The notes beneath the pieces were generated by a model that was not told the origin of the DNA, did no database searches, and saw nothing but the letters and a program-made list of their open reading frames with translations. Below are positions 1 through 8,703 of a stretch of 64,000 nt of DNA, piece after piece; position 1 is the first letter of the stretch, and each line of letters opens with the position of its first letter. Source of the stretch: Flavobacterium alkalisoli (GTDB lineage: Bacteria > Bacteroidota > Bacteroidia > Flavobacteriales > Flavobacteriaceae); assembly GCF_008000935.1 (NCBI RefSeq), contig NZ_CP042831.1:2356001-2420000 (forward strand). The letters run 5' to 3'. A program made the translations under genes and the position numbers.

Positions 1-33
1 AATCAAATATATTAAATAGCAGGATATTATTAA

Positions 34-62
34 CAAAAAAAGCCCTGCAATTTGCAGGGCTT
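34..62 (-). terminator. Intrinsic terminator
   Basis: An 11-bp perfect stem (AAGCCCTGCAA / TTTGCAGGGCTT) preceded on the plus strand by a run of A. Read on the minus strand this is a GC-rich hairpin followed by a U-tract, just beyond the stop of the lipoprotein gene at 99-521. Confidence 0.85.
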
Positions 63-98
63 AGTCATCAATATAAATAAAACTAAAAATTATTCTGT

Positions 99-521
99 TT
101 AGTCAGGGTCACTTACAGTTATTGTTTTTGTTATGTAAGTGTACTGAGAGTTATCTTCAGTAGTACCGTTTGCAAACTTAAGCTCATACTCTCCGGGCTC
201 ATCGGCAGAGAAAGTATATTCTTCAGTCTGTGTTGAAGTAGTGCCTGAACACTGGCAACCTTCATATTGTACAGCAGGATAAATGTTTCTTGGGAATACA
301 TTGTTTTGCTGAAAGCCTACAAAAGTGGCACAGTTACTAACAATAGGGAAAGAAACATTTAATACTATTTCTTCTCCTGTTAAAGCTGTTTCGGGACCGG
401 TTACATTACTAACAAACGGATAAATGGTTTGTGAGCAATAATTCTCATCATCGCTTAAACATCCGGTAAGGGTTGTAAGTGCTAAAAAAAGTGCAAATAC
501 TTTAAACTTTAAATACTTCAT
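99..521 (-). CDS. Putative small lipoprotein, Ig-like
   Basis: A 140-residue protein with an SPII signal: a hydrophobic stretch of about residues 5-18, then lipobox TLTGC with acylated Cys21 followed by SDDE. The mature part is rich in Thr/Ser and short beta-type segments and ends with a pattern (YTFSADEPGEYELKFANG) typical of an Ig-like beta sandwich; the fold is inferred. Four further Cys (about residues 30-90, including CQC) could form disulfides. It should sit in the periplasm or outer membrane. A strong terminator follows and no operon partner is seen. Function unknown. Confidence 0.75.
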   Translation of the reverse strand: MKYLKFKVFALFLALTTLTGCLSDDENYCSQTIYPFVSNVTGPETALTGEEIVLNVSFPIVSNCATFVGFQQNNVFPRNIYPAVQYEGCQCSGTTSTQTEEYTFSADEPGEYELKFANGTTEDNSQYTYITKTITVSDPD

Positions 522-608
522 GTTGCTTGTAATGTGTTTATGTTACTTAGATGCAGTACCATCAATTTGGTTGCGCATCATATTGCAAATTTTAACTATT
601 TTTTATGA

Positions 609-1589
609 TTACGCAACCGCAGCCTCTCTGCTATACTTATTTCTGTACTCAACGGGAGAAAGACCGGTTAGTTTTTTAAACAGGCTGCGAAAAGTCTTTG
701 CATCAGTATACCCCACATCATACATTACCTCGTTTACGTTTTTGTTGCTGGTTTCCAGTTCTTTTTTGGCAGCCTCAATTTTAACGCGCTGTATGTATTC
801 GCCTGCTGTATTGTTTGTAGCTTTTTTAAAGCGCCTGTCAAAGTGCCTGCGGCCTATGGCAAACTTATCGGCAAGGTCGTCTATAGAAATTTTTTCGGCA
901 ATGTTTTTTTCTATAAACTCCTGAGCCAAACGGATAGGTTCGTCCTCATGATTTTTTTGTCCGTTAAACATAATAAACGGCGACTGACTCTTACGGTCTA
1001 TTTCCAGTGCAAATATTTTTGATGCTATAATGGCAATTTCACGCCCGGCGTGCTTCTCGGTTAAATGCAGCAGCAGGTTCCAGTAAGACGAAGCACCACC
1101 GCTGGAATAAAGTCCGTTTTGTTCGGTTACAATACGGCCGTCTACAAGAGTAACCTGTGGAAACATTTCCCTAAACTCATTAGCGGTTTGCCAGTGGCTT
1201 GAACACTCCTTGCCGTTAAGAAGTCCGGTAGAAGCCAATAGGAAAGAACCTATGCAAAGGCTCGCTACTTCGCTTCCGTTTTTATAATGTTCTATAATCC
1301 AGGGCAGGAAATCTTTGTTTATCTCTATAGCAGTTGATAAATCGCCGCTTATGGCAGGGATAATAATAAGATCGGTTTTTTTAATTTCGCTTAAAAGTGC
1401 ATCTGTGCGAACTGCAAAAAGCCCTCCGTTATACTCAACTTCCCGGGTTAAGCCTACAAACTGAATATCAAAAATGGGTTTGTGTCCTGCGGCTTCTAAA
1501 AAACTGTTTGCTCCGGTGAATATTGTGCGGGGATCTACCAGGCTGGCCATAACGGCTTCGTTAGGTACCAATATCGAAACATGTATCAT
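609..1589 (-). CDS. GlxA-type AraC family transcriptional regulator
   Basis: A 326-residue two-domain regulator. Residues 1-190 form a DJ-1/PfpI (glutamine amidotransferase-like) domain with a Cys at the nucleophile-elbow position (ASLCIGSFLL, Cys112). Residues 222-318 form an AraC helix-turn-helix region, seen as two HTH units (ISIDDLADKFAIGRRHFDRRF and NVNEVMYDVGYTDAKTFRSLF) with the C-terminal LTGLSPVEYR signature. Length and domain order match the GlxA/FtrA family, where the N-terminal domain is thought to sense a ligand. The gene stands alone with no adjacent metabolic gene on its strand, so the target is not predictable. Confidence 0.92.
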   Translation of the reverse strand: MIHVSILVPNEAVMASLVDPRTIFTGANSFLEAAGHKPIFDIQFVGLTREVEYNGGLFAVRTDALLSEIKKTDLIIIPAISGDLSTAIEINKDFLPWIIEHYKNGSEVASLCIGSFLLASTGLLNGKECSSHWQTANEFREMFPQVTLVDGRIVTEQNGLYSSGGASSYWNLLLHLTEKHAGREIAIIASKIFALEIDRKSQSPFIMFNGQKNHEDEPIRLAQEFIEKNIAEKISIDDLADKFAIGRRHFDRRFKKATNNTAGEYIQRVKIEAAKKELETSNKNVNEVMYDVGYTDAKTFRSLFKKLTGLSPVEYRNKYSREAAVA

Positions 1590-1764
1590 AATTCCTTTTA
1601 TTTTTTACAAAAACAATAATAAGGTGGCAGTGATAAACATGGAATAAAGAGCTAAGGTAATAAAATTATTTATGTCGTTAACAACACCCTAAAATGTCTT
1701 TACAGGCACCATATATCCGTTTTTTACAACAGTAACTTTGTAGTACACTATTAAACAATACACC

Positions 1765-2379
1765 TTGAATACCAATGTCCAAATTATTCCTCCAAATATA
1801 TCTCCTAAAAGAAAACTGATCCTCTCCATGAATGTTACAGAGGACGGTTTTCTTTCGGGGCCAAACTGTGAGCTCGACTGGCACTTTAATACCTGGACTA
1901 CCGAAATGGCCGAATGCCTTGCCGAAGAACTTAAAAAAGCCGATTCAGTTATTTTTGGGAGGATAACATATAACGCCATGGCGGCTTATTGGTCTGCCAA
2001 GGGGATAGACCTTACCGGTCCCGTTGAAGACCGTGCCTTTGCTGAAATGCTTAACACATATACCAAGATTGTTTTTTCGGATACACTAAAACATACGGTT
2101 TGGAATAATACTATAACCGTAAAGGAAGATCCGGAACAGTATATTAAAAAGATGAAGAAGGAGGCAGGCGATCCGGTAATGATATACGGCAGTGCTAAAC
2201 TGGCAGGATATCTTATAGAGAAAAACCTGATAGACGAATTTCACTTATGGGTACACCCTGTTAAGCTTATTAAAGGGAAACCTTTGTTTGGTGCTCCTGT
2301 TTTATCTTTTTTAGAGTTGGAAAAAACACGGCAGTTTCGCAACGGGGTAGTGCTACACTACTATAAATTAAAGGTTTAG
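1765..2379 (+). CDS. Dihydrofolate reductase / RibD C-terminal family protein
   Basis: About 200 residues matching the RibD C-terminal (DHFR-like) fold: N-terminal KLILSMNVTEDGFLSGPNCELDW, central SVIFGRITYNAMAAYW, and the Rossmann-like DPVMIYGSAKLAGYLIEKNLIDEFHLWVHP region that binds NADPH in family members. Substrate unknown; these stand-alone homologues are usually annotated as dihydrofolate reductase family. The start is uncertain. TTG at 1765 is preferred because a -7 element TAACTTTG lies at 1733-1740 and would place transcription start near 1747. The first in-frame ATG (1828) would remove the first beta strand that all homologues keep. Confidence 0.87.
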   Translation: MNTNVQIIPPNISPKRKLILSMNVTEDGFLSGPNCELDWHFNTWTTEMAECLAEELKKADSVIFGRITYNAMAAYWSAKGIDLTGPVEDRAFAEMLNTYTKIVFSDTLKHTVWNNTITVKEDPEQYIKKMKKEAGDPVMIYGSAKLAGYLIEKNLIDEFHLWVHPVKLIKGKPLFGAPVLSFLELEKTRQFRNGVVLHYYKLKV

Positions 2380-2425
2380 TTATTGGAGTAATTTCTATAC
2401 CTTTATAAAACAAACCATTATTAAA

Positions 2426-3703
2426 ATGACCCGATTTATTACATTCCTTTTCGTTTTATTAGTGATTTTCGGCTGTGCGGTTAAGACCGACGACGGCCTT
2501 TCTCTAAAACGCTATAATAAGATAAACGCTTATCTGGATGAAAAAGACTTTTTTCATGCCCGTGATACTTTTAATTACTACAAATTAGAAATAGCTAAAC
2601 CACAAAGACTGATTTTAGAAGCTTTTATAGACAATGCTTTTAATGATCCTGAATCATCCAACAAAGTGATAGATGAGATTTTTGAAAAGTATGCCGACGT
2701 AGTGAATGATTCTGTCAAGCTAAAACTACTGGAGGTACAGCAGGGCAATTATGTGCATTTGTATGAATATGAAAAGGCAAACCAGACAGTAAAAGAGATA
2801 CTGGAGAACTATAGCGGGATATTGTCTAAAGATGAAATAGACGATTATAAAAACTCCCAAATTATTTGGAATGCACTTTCGGTTCAGCCCAAACAGGAAG
2901 TGATTATACAAAGAAATACAACACTTGCAATTAAAAGGGATGCGGCACAGCTCGCTAACCTTAAGGTACAGGCTAATGGTATTGATACCGACTTTATTTT
3001 TGATACAGGGGCTAATATTTCTACCGTAACACAAAGCACAGCCAAAAAGCTTAACATGAAAATGCTTGATGGCTCTGTACAAGTAGGTGCCATAACGGGG
3101 TTAACGGTACAATCGCAGCTGGCTATATGCCCTGAGTTTACATTAGGTGATATAACTGTAAAGAATGCCGTATTTCTTGTGTTTCCCGATGAAGCACTGG
3201 CTTTCCCGCAAATAAACTACCAGATAAACGGTATTTTAGGGTATCCGGTTATAGAGGCTATGAAACAGATAACCATTACACAAAAAGAGGAATTTATAGT
3301 GCCTAAGGTACCGGTGCAGTATCCGTTGCGCAACATGGCGCTCGATTTTTTAAACCCTGTAATTTGTATTGAGGGAGAACATTACACGTTCGACTCCGGT
3401 GCTGTGGGGACTTCACTATACAACAGGTTCTTTTTTAAGCACAGGGAGACCATTCAGGGTAAATACCAGGAAACCGACTTAAGCTTTGGCGGGGCAGGGG
3501 GAACACTTTCCAAAAGAGGATACTTTATAACTTTTGAACCTGAAATTGAAGGCCGTAAAATTGTGCTTGACAGTGTACAGGTATTTACTGAAAACATAGG
3601 CGATAAGCCCAATATGTACTACGGCAATATTGGTCAGGATGTTATAAAGCAGTTCAATAAAATGACCATCAACTTTAAGTACATGTACATAAAGTTCGAT
3701 TAA
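2426..3703 (+). CDS. Two-lobed retropepsin/pepsin-like aspartic protease lipoprotein
   Basis: A 425-residue protein with an SPII signal (VIFGC, Cys17), so probably anchored facing the periplasm or surface. Residues 25-155 are helical and TPR-like. After this come two aspartic-protease signatures in one chain: FIFDTGANISTV (DTG, Asp193) and YTFDSGAVGTSLYN (DSG, Asp323). Most bacterial retropepsin-like proteins have one site per chain and would dimerise; here both half-sites seem to be in one polypeptide. A hydrophobic-hydrophobic-glycine element (NGILGYPVIEAM) follows the first lobe, as expected. Substrate unknown. It converges on the next gene through a shared hairpin. Confidence 0.85.
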   Translation: MTRFITFLFVLLVIFGCAVKTDDGLSLKRYNKINAYLDEKDFFHARDTFNYYKLEIAKPQRLILEAFIDNAFNDPESSNKVIDEIFEKYADVVNDSVKLKLLEVQQGNYVHLYEYEKANQTVKEILENYSGILSKDEIDDYKNSQIIWNALSVQPKQEVIIQRNTTLAIKRDAAQLANLKVQANGIDTDFIFDTGANISTVTQSTAKKLNMKMLDGSVQVGAITGLTVQSQLAICPEFTLGDITVKNAVFLVFPDEALAFPQINYQINGILGYPVIEAMKQITITQKEEFIVPKVPVQYPLRNMALDFLNPVICIEGEHYTFDSGAVGTSLYNRFFFKHRETIQGKYQETDLSFGGAGGTLSKRGYFITFEPEIEGRKIVLDSVQVFTENIGDKPNMYYGNIGQDVIKQFNKMTINFKYMYIKFD

Positions 3704-3709
3704 ACAGTA

Positions 3710-3736
3710 AAGGGAAATTACAATGCAATTTCCCTT
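3710..3736. terminator. Bidirectional terminator overlapping a stop codon
   Basis: A 10-bp perfect inverted repeat, AAGGGAAATT / AATTTCCCTT with a 7-nt loop. It lies between convergent genes and its right arm includes the last codons of the minus-strand SRPBCC gene (stop at 3718-3720). It is A/T flanked on both sides, so it can serve both transcripts. Confidence 0.6.
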
Positions 3737-4152
3737 CTTTCTGCTAATTCTTTTATTTTTTGCGAAGCGGTTTTTTCAAAATCAACGCTTGTATCAAAAT
3801 ATTTGTCACCATCGGCAAGAATGGCAAAGTCGCCTATTTCCACACCCAACCATGTATGGTCTTCGTTGTCTACAGTAAGGGTATAGGTATAACCTATATT
3901 GGTAACACGCTCTTCCCATGTAGGTACATACAGCTCGTAACGTAACATTTGGTTAGGCACAAACTCTACTACTGATAATTTAGAATATCCCGGCCATTCT
4001 ATTACGGTTGCAGGATGAATTTCAAAATCACCAAAATCTTCTGGAAGCTGATCCCACTGGCGTATGTACTTTGGTTTTGTAAGCACTTCCCATACTCGTT
4101 CAAGGGGTGCATCAATCCTGATGTTGTTTTTTACAATTAGTGATTTACTCAT
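3718..4152 (-). CDS. SRPBCC / AHSA1 domain protein
   Basis: A 144-residue protein with the AHSA1-like START fold pattern: N-terminal IRIDAPLERVWEVLTKPKYIRQWDQLPEDFG, central KLSVVEFVPNQMLRYELYVPTWEE and a C-terminal amphipathic helix (KTASQKIKELAERR). The family forms a hydrophobic cavity for small ligands; the ligand is not known here. It is cytoplasmic with no signal peptide. The two-TM gene upstream (4176-4370, 23 nt away) is on the same strand and may be co-transcribed. A distant second member of the family lies at 50963. Confidence 0.88.
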   Translation of the reverse strand: MSKSLIVKNNIRIDAPLERVWEVLTKPKYIRQWDQLPEDFGDFEIHPATVIEWPGYSKLSVVEFVPNQMLRYELYVPTWEERVTNIGYTYTLTVDNEDHTWLGVEIGDFAILADGDKYFDTSVDFEKTASQKIKELAERREIAL

Positions 4153-4175
4153 AGCTTTTTTTGTTTTTTTAAGGT

Positions 4176-4370
4176 TTACGATTCGTCTTTAGTCCTTTTC
4201 ACCAGCCCTATTCCCGATATAAAGAAAATAAGCCCTAATACACCATATACAATGGTCATTTTTACATTTTGCTCAGATGTTGAGGTTGCAGCAAAAACAT
4301 AGGCAGCATAAATAAGTCCGGCAATTCCCAGTACCGTAAGTATGGCACCAAAGGTTCTTTTTAAGTTCAT
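4176..4370 (-). CDS. Small membrane protein, two TM segments
   Basis: A 64-residue protein with two hydrophobic segments (about 8-28 and 39-58) joined by a short polar loop (TSTSEQNVK) and ending in a basic/acidic tail. No known domain is recognised with certainty; size and topology resemble small DUF3185-like proteins such as the one at 30102. It lies 23 nt upstream of the SRPBCC gene in the same direction. Confidence 0.7.
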   Translation of the reverse strand: MNLKRTFGAILTVLGIAGLIYAAYVFAATSTSEQNVKMTIVYGVLGLIFFISGIGLVKRTKDES

Positions 4371-4682
4371 AAAATTTAAGGTTTTTGGTTGTACTTAGTA
4401 AGGTGCACTAACAAATTTCAGTCTTATATTTTTAAATTGCGCAACACTTTTTATTTATTTAACATTTGAGAGGTTTTTACTGTTTTTAGTTTTATTTAAC
4501 ATAAAATCAAGGAGTTAAAACCGTGTTTCGAAACCCTTTGTATAGCGGGACATTCTTTAAAAACTGTAATTTTTTACCTGCCAAAATTATCTTAAACAAA
4601 AGTTATTTAGTCATAAAGTACTGGTTTCAAACGATATAAATTTAGAACTTGCGGTGTAGAAATTTACCAAAAACAATTACCT
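4371..4682. other. AT-rich intergenic gap (312 nt)
   Basis: Between divergent small membrane-protein genes. It is very AT-rich with several poly-T runs. I find no complete TTG/TAnnTTTG promoter, no hairpin above 7 bp and no open reading frame. It presumably holds the two divergent promoters. Confidence 0.4.
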
Positions 4683-4934
4683 ATGAAGCTACTATACTTT
4701 TTCCTTTTAATGTTTGTTATACTGCTGGGAGGGTACCTGTATGTAAACGACTTCAGTTTTGACAATTCATCCTTTAGCGGATATCTGTTAAATACCCTGT
4801 TTTTCTTTCTACTGTCGCTGGTAGGTATTATTACCCTTGTACTTGCGGTAGTGTCCATAAAAAGAAAAAGTGCCCACAAAGGCATAATGACTATCAGGCA
4901 ATATTATGAATACAAAGAATACAAAACAGACTAG
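4683..4934 (+). CDS. Small membrane protein, two TM segments
   Basis: An 83-residue protein with hydrophobic segments at about 3-20 and 34-58, then a basic stretch (SIKRKSAHKG) and a short tail (YYEYKEYKTD). No signal peptidase site is evident, so an inner-membrane location is likely. Not recognised beyond this. A strong hairpin terminator follows at 4981. Confidence 0.7.
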   Translation: MKLLYFFLLMFVILLGGYLYVNDFSFDNSSFSGYLLNTLFFFLLSLVGIITLVLAVVSIKRKSAHKGIMTIRQYYEYKEYKTD

Positions 4935-4980
4935 ATTTGAGTTTAGTTAATCGATAATTATAGAAGGTGTGTTAATTCAG

Positions 4981-5016
4981 AAACCCGGAGGATTACTATA
5001 ATCTTTCGGGTTTTTT
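4981..5016 (+). terminator. Long two-part intrinsic terminator
   Basis: Outer stem AAACCCG / CGGGTTT encloses an inner stem AGGATTA / TAATCTT with a 3-nt loop, followed by TTTTTT. It lies about 50 nt after the stop at 4934. Confidence 0.8.
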
Positions 5017-5110
5017 GCATACTTAGTAAATCAGGTTCTAAGTTTCTAAGATACTTAGTTTTAATTTTTTCATGCTTACTCTAAGAAACTAAGCTCCTTA
5101 GATACTTTTT

Positions 5111-6307
5111 TTACTCACTATCAAGGTTCTCGTTAAAAACCGAAGGTAGCATTTTAGGAATAAATTTAATAAGCAGCGGCAGTAAAAGGCTCCCGCCCGG
5201 TAAAAGGAAAATGGTAAGCGACGGAACGGTTTTACATATTTCCAGCAGCTGTTTCTTTACCTTTTTCTTTTCGCGCTCATCAAGGCTTCGGTGGGTAGAG
5301 TGTGTTAGTAACAGCATCAGTTCGCCGTTATTGGATATTTCCTTAATAAGCCTCTTCTTATTTCGGTTAATAAGCAGCGATACTGTTTGTGCCGCATGCC
5401 CGTAAAAATGCTTAATAGGGTTTGAGTAACGGAAATACGGAATCTCCTCTTTATATTCCTCTATAAACAGGTTAAACGACTCAATACTTTGCTCGGCAGT
5501 TTCAGGGCTAAGGTTAAGCAGCCATGCCAAATGATATAAAAACTCCGTTTCGGTTTGTTCTTCCACACCATCGCTCCACACAGCCATACCCGCCATGTCA
5601 AGCAGGTAATTCTTTTCCAGGTCCGATTCTGCAAAACTCGTATCGGGCATAGTTATGTCGCCGTTGTTTATTTTAGAAAGCTTGGTGTATCTAACAGACG
5701 ATTCAAACAGTTTGATAAGTAAATCGTCGTAGTATGATTTCTCTTTTTTTGTGGTAAGCGCAATAGCCACTATACCCATAACTGTTTCCTCCAGCCTGCG
5801 CAGGTATTTTTCAGGCAGGTCATTATACAACAGGTACTGGCGAAAAGCAAGTACATCCATAAACAATAACGCATTGGTAAGTATATGCGAAAAGTTACGG
5901 CTTATAATGTTGTCGTTGGTCTTAATCCTTTGCTCCAGTATTTCTTCAAGCTGATGGCTTAGATTACCTGCAGGCAACACCATTTTAAGTGGGTTGAAAC
6001 CTTCGGGCGTCATGGCCTTATAAAAAGCAATGGCTTTATTGATGAAGTCGGGTTTATCGTCTTTTTGGGTAATAAGCCTGTAAAGCGCAAACTGGGTATT
6101 AAGCAGGGCTGCTTTCGTGGTTTCTTCCGATGTCCACCCTTTCGTCTCAGCATCATCAAGATCGTTAAAGCTAATTACGTGTCCGTATATAAAACCGGTT
6201 TCCCTAACGCGAAGATAAAACTCGCGGGAACTGCTATATATCTGCGGATTGCTTTTAAGCTTCGCAAAAAACTTGTCTATCCAGCCACTGGCAGAAGGGT
6301 TAATCAT
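5111..6307 (-). CDS. LETM1-related protein
   Basis: A 398-residue protein. The C-terminal segment (about 355-395; CKTVPSLTIFLLPGGSLLLP) carries the hydrophobic proline/glycine motif of LETM1-like proteins. Flavobacterial homologues of this size are annotated as LETM1-related biofilm-associated protein. The middle (about 220-265; EKNYLLDMAGMAVWSDGVEE) resembles TerB-like acidic helices. There is no signal peptide; the one strongly hydrophobic segment is C-terminal. A minus-strand -7 element (TAGCTTTG, 6327-6334) sits 20 nt upstream of the start. The biofilm role comes from annotation of relatives, not from this sequence. Confidence 0.78.
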   Translation of the reverse strand: MINPSASGWIDKFFAKLKSNPQIYSSSREFYLRVRETGFIYGHVISFNDLDDAETKGWTSEETTKAALLNTQFALYRLITQKDDKPDFINKAIAFYKAMTPEGFNPLKMVLPAGNLSHQLEEILEQRIKTNDNIISRNFSHILTNALLFMDVLAFRQYLLYNDLPEKYLRRLEETVMGIVAIALTTKKEKSYYDDLLIKLFESSVRYTKLSKINNGDITMPDTSFAESDLEKNYLLDMAGMAVWSDGVEEQTETEFLYHLAWLLNLSPETAEQSIESFNLFIEEYKEEIPYFRYSNPIKHFYGHAAQTVSLLINRNKKRLIKEISNNGELMLLLTHSTHRSLDEREKKKVKKQLLEICKTVPSLTIFLLPGGSLLLPLLIKFIPKMLPSVFNENLDSE

Positions 6308-6458
6308 GGTGGTGTTAATTGTACTGCAAAGCTATGATTTTTTAAATAGTATGAAACCTATTTAACAAGAGTTAAATATATCCTATAATTTGGCTAACTA
6401 ACATTTTACAAATCCTTTATCCGCTACTTTTGTAAGTAAACCGCTAATTTATAAGAGT

Positions 6459-7661
6459 ATGACACTTAAAGCAGGCTACCCGTTTTGGCTTATTAAAGAC
6501 GGACTCCCATTTACTTTCCCGAAACTTGACCATGATGTAGATACCGATGTTGTTATTATAGGAGCCGGTATTTCGGGAGCACTGGTTAGGTACTATCTGG
6601 TTAAGGCAGGTATAAAATGTACTACCATAGATGCCCGCACCATAGGGCTGGGCAGTACCAGTGCCAGTACGTCACTGCTTCAGTATGAAATAGATGTGCC
6701 CTTATATAAGCTGAACGAGATGATAGGGAAGGAGAAGGCACAAAGGGCTTATCAGTTATGCGGAGAGGCTATAGACAAGCTGGCTGAGATAACTAAAGAC
6801 TTTAAGCTTGACGAACTTAAAAAACGTAAAAGTCTGTACTATGCTGCCTACAAGAAAGATGTTTCCTGGCTTAAAAAGGAGTATGAAGCCAGAAAAGAAG
6901 CAGGTTTTAAAGTAAAGTGGCTGAATGAAGAGGAGGTTATGGAGCAGTTTGGTTTTAAGTCGTATGGTGCCATATTATCTGATAAGGCAGCCGAAACCAA
7001 TGCCTATATGCTTACCCATTGCCTTTTGCAGCAGAAAGGGAAAAATAAGTCGCTCGAAATTTACGACCGTACTCCGGTAACAGATATAAAACATACTAAG
7101 AATGGGGTAGTGCTTACAACCGAATCGGGGCATACCCTAAAGGCTAAAAAGCTGGTTTATGCTACCGGATATGAAGTAGTAGACTTTATCGATAAGGATA
7201 TTGTGAAGTTGTTGTCTACTTATGCGGTGGTGAGTGAGCAGTATAACGAAAGGCAGTTTTGGAAGGATGAGGTGCTGATTTGGAATACTGCCGACCCATA
7301 CCTTTATATACGTACCACATCCGATAATCGTGTGCTGGTAGGGGGCAGGGATGAGGATTTTTCCAATCCGGCAAAAAGAGATAAACTTATTTCCAAAAAG
7401 ACAAAACAACTTACTAACGATGTAAATAAACTGTTTCCGGAACTTGACTTTAAACCTGAGTTTAGCTGGACAGGAACGTTTGGTTCCACAAAAGACGGAT
7501 TGCCATATATAGGTCCGTACAGTAAAAAGCCTAACAGTTATTTTTCGTTGGGATTTGGAGGAAATGGTATTACCTTTAGTCTTATTGGCGCAGAAATTAT
7601 TTGCGACCTGCTACAAGGTAAAGATAATCCTGATGCCGAGCTTTTTTCGTTTGACAGATAA
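6459..7661 (+). CDS. FAD-dependent oxidoreductase (DAO family)
   Basis: A 400-residue flavoprotein of the D-amino acid oxidase / glycine oxidase superfamily. The dinucleotide-binding motif VVIIGAGISGA is at residues 31-41, preceded by an N-terminal extension common in this subgroup. The substrate-domain signature DGLPYIGPY and the C-terminal FAD contact FSLGFGGNGITFS are present. It is cytoplasmic and its substrate is unknown. A -7 element (TACTTTTG, 6425-6432) is upstream. The BrkB-like gene starts 15 nt after its stop on the same strand, so the two are probably co-transcribed. Confidence 0.9.
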   Translation: MTLKAGYPFWLIKDGLPFTFPKLDHDVDTDVVIIGAGISGALVRYYLVKAGIKCTTIDARTIGLGSTSASTSLLQYEIDVPLYKLNEMIGKEKAQRAYQLCGEAIDKLAEITKDFKLDELKKRKSLYYAAYKKDVSWLKKEYEARKEAGFKVKWLNEEEVMEQFGFKSYGAILSDKAAETNAYMLTHCLLQQKGKNKSLEIYDRTPVTDIKHTKNGVVLTTESGHTLKAKKLVYATGYEVVDFIDKDIVKLLSTYAVVSEQYNERQFWKDEVLIWNTADPYLYIRTTSDNRVLVGGRDEDFSNPAKRDKLISKKTKQLTNDVNKLFPELDFKPEFSWTGTFGSTKDGLPYIGPYSKKPNSYFSLGFGGNGITFSLIGAEIICDLLQGKDNPDAELFSFDR

Positions 7662-7675
7662 ACTTACTACTTGAT

Positions 7676-8584
7676 ATGAAAATAAAATATGGAGCCACAA
7701 AGGTGTGGACGCTTTTAAAAACCACCTTTTCTGAGTTTAATAACGATAATGCCATTAAGCTGGCAGCTTCATTGTCTTATTACACCATATTTTCTATAGC
7801 ACCGTTGTCTATCATTATCATTTCTATATGTGGCCTTGTATTTGGGGAAGATGCCGTAAGGGGAGAGTTTTACGGACAGATAAACGAGTTTGTAGGGTCA
7901 AAGGCTGCGGCACAAATTCAGGAAGCGATAACTAATACAAAACTTTCCGGCGATAATATTTTCAGTCTTATAGTGGGATTGATTATACTACTTATAGGCG
8001 CCTCGGGAGTATTTGTAGAAATACAAAGCTCTATTAACTATATATGGGAACTAAGGGCTAAGCCGGACAAAGGACTTAAAAAGTTTATACAAAACAGGCT
8101 TATGTCTTTTTCCATGATAGGGGTTATTGGCTTCCTGCTTATGGTAAGCCTTTTGGCTAATACACTTCTTGATTTGCTTAATGAAAGGCTGCATTCCCTT
8201 TTATCAGATAGTACCGTCTATTTGGTATATGTACTTAATTTTGTCGTAGTATTTATAATTATTACCCTGCTTTTCTCTGTAATTTTCCGTACGCTACCCG
8301 ATGGCTATGTAAAATGGAAAGATACTTTTGTAGGATCTGCCACCACAGCCATACTGTTTATGATAGGTAAATTTGGCATCAGCCTGTATCTGGGCAGTTC
8401 TAATGTGGCTACCGCTTTTGGTGCTGCGGGTTCTATAATTATAATACTGGTTTGGGTATATTATTCGGCAATAATACTATACTTCGGAGCCGAATTCACT
8501 AAGGTCTACGCACGCCTCTACGGCAAGAAAATTACTCCTAAACCTTATGCGGTTAAGATAAGGAAAGAGATAGTAGAGGTATAA
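7676..8584 (+). CDS. YihY/BrkB family inner-membrane protein
   Basis: A 302-residue integral membrane protein with about six TM segments and the family pattern: N-terminal DNAIKLAASLSYYTIFSIAPL, the ASGVFVEIQSSINYIW segment, and the C-terminal ILVWVYYSAIILYFGAEFTKVYA. Family members (E. coli YihY, formerly called RNase BN by mistake; BrkB) have no firmly proven activity. It lies 15 nt after the FAD oxidoreductase and probably shares its transcript. Confidence 0.93.
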   Translation: MKIKYGATKVWTLLKTTFSEFNNDNAIKLAASLSYYTIFSIAPLSIIIISICGLVFGEDAVRGEFYGQINEFVGSKAAAQIQEAITNTKLSGDNIFSLIVGLIILLIGASGVFVEIQSSINYIWELRAKPDKGLKKFIQNRLMSFSMIGVIGFLLMVSLLANTLLDLLNERLHSLLSDSTVYLVYVLNFVVVFIIITLLFSVIFRTLPDGYVKWKDTFVGSATTAILFMIGKFGISLYLGSSNVATAFGAAGSIIIILVWVYYSAIILYFGAEFTKVYARLYGKKITPKPYAVKIRKEIVEV

Positions 8585-8703
8585 ATCACATTTAGTATTT
8601 CCCTAACACTAATTGGCAAACCGCTAACAATTTAGTCATATTTTATGTGTTAATTTTGGAGTATACAAAAAGAGATAATCCAATAACCTAAATAACAAAG
8701 AAT

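Noticed and set aside
520..924. Plus-strand ORF of 134 codons
   Set aside because: It lies antisense to the GlxA-type regulator gene and has no recognisable motif; a shadow frame.
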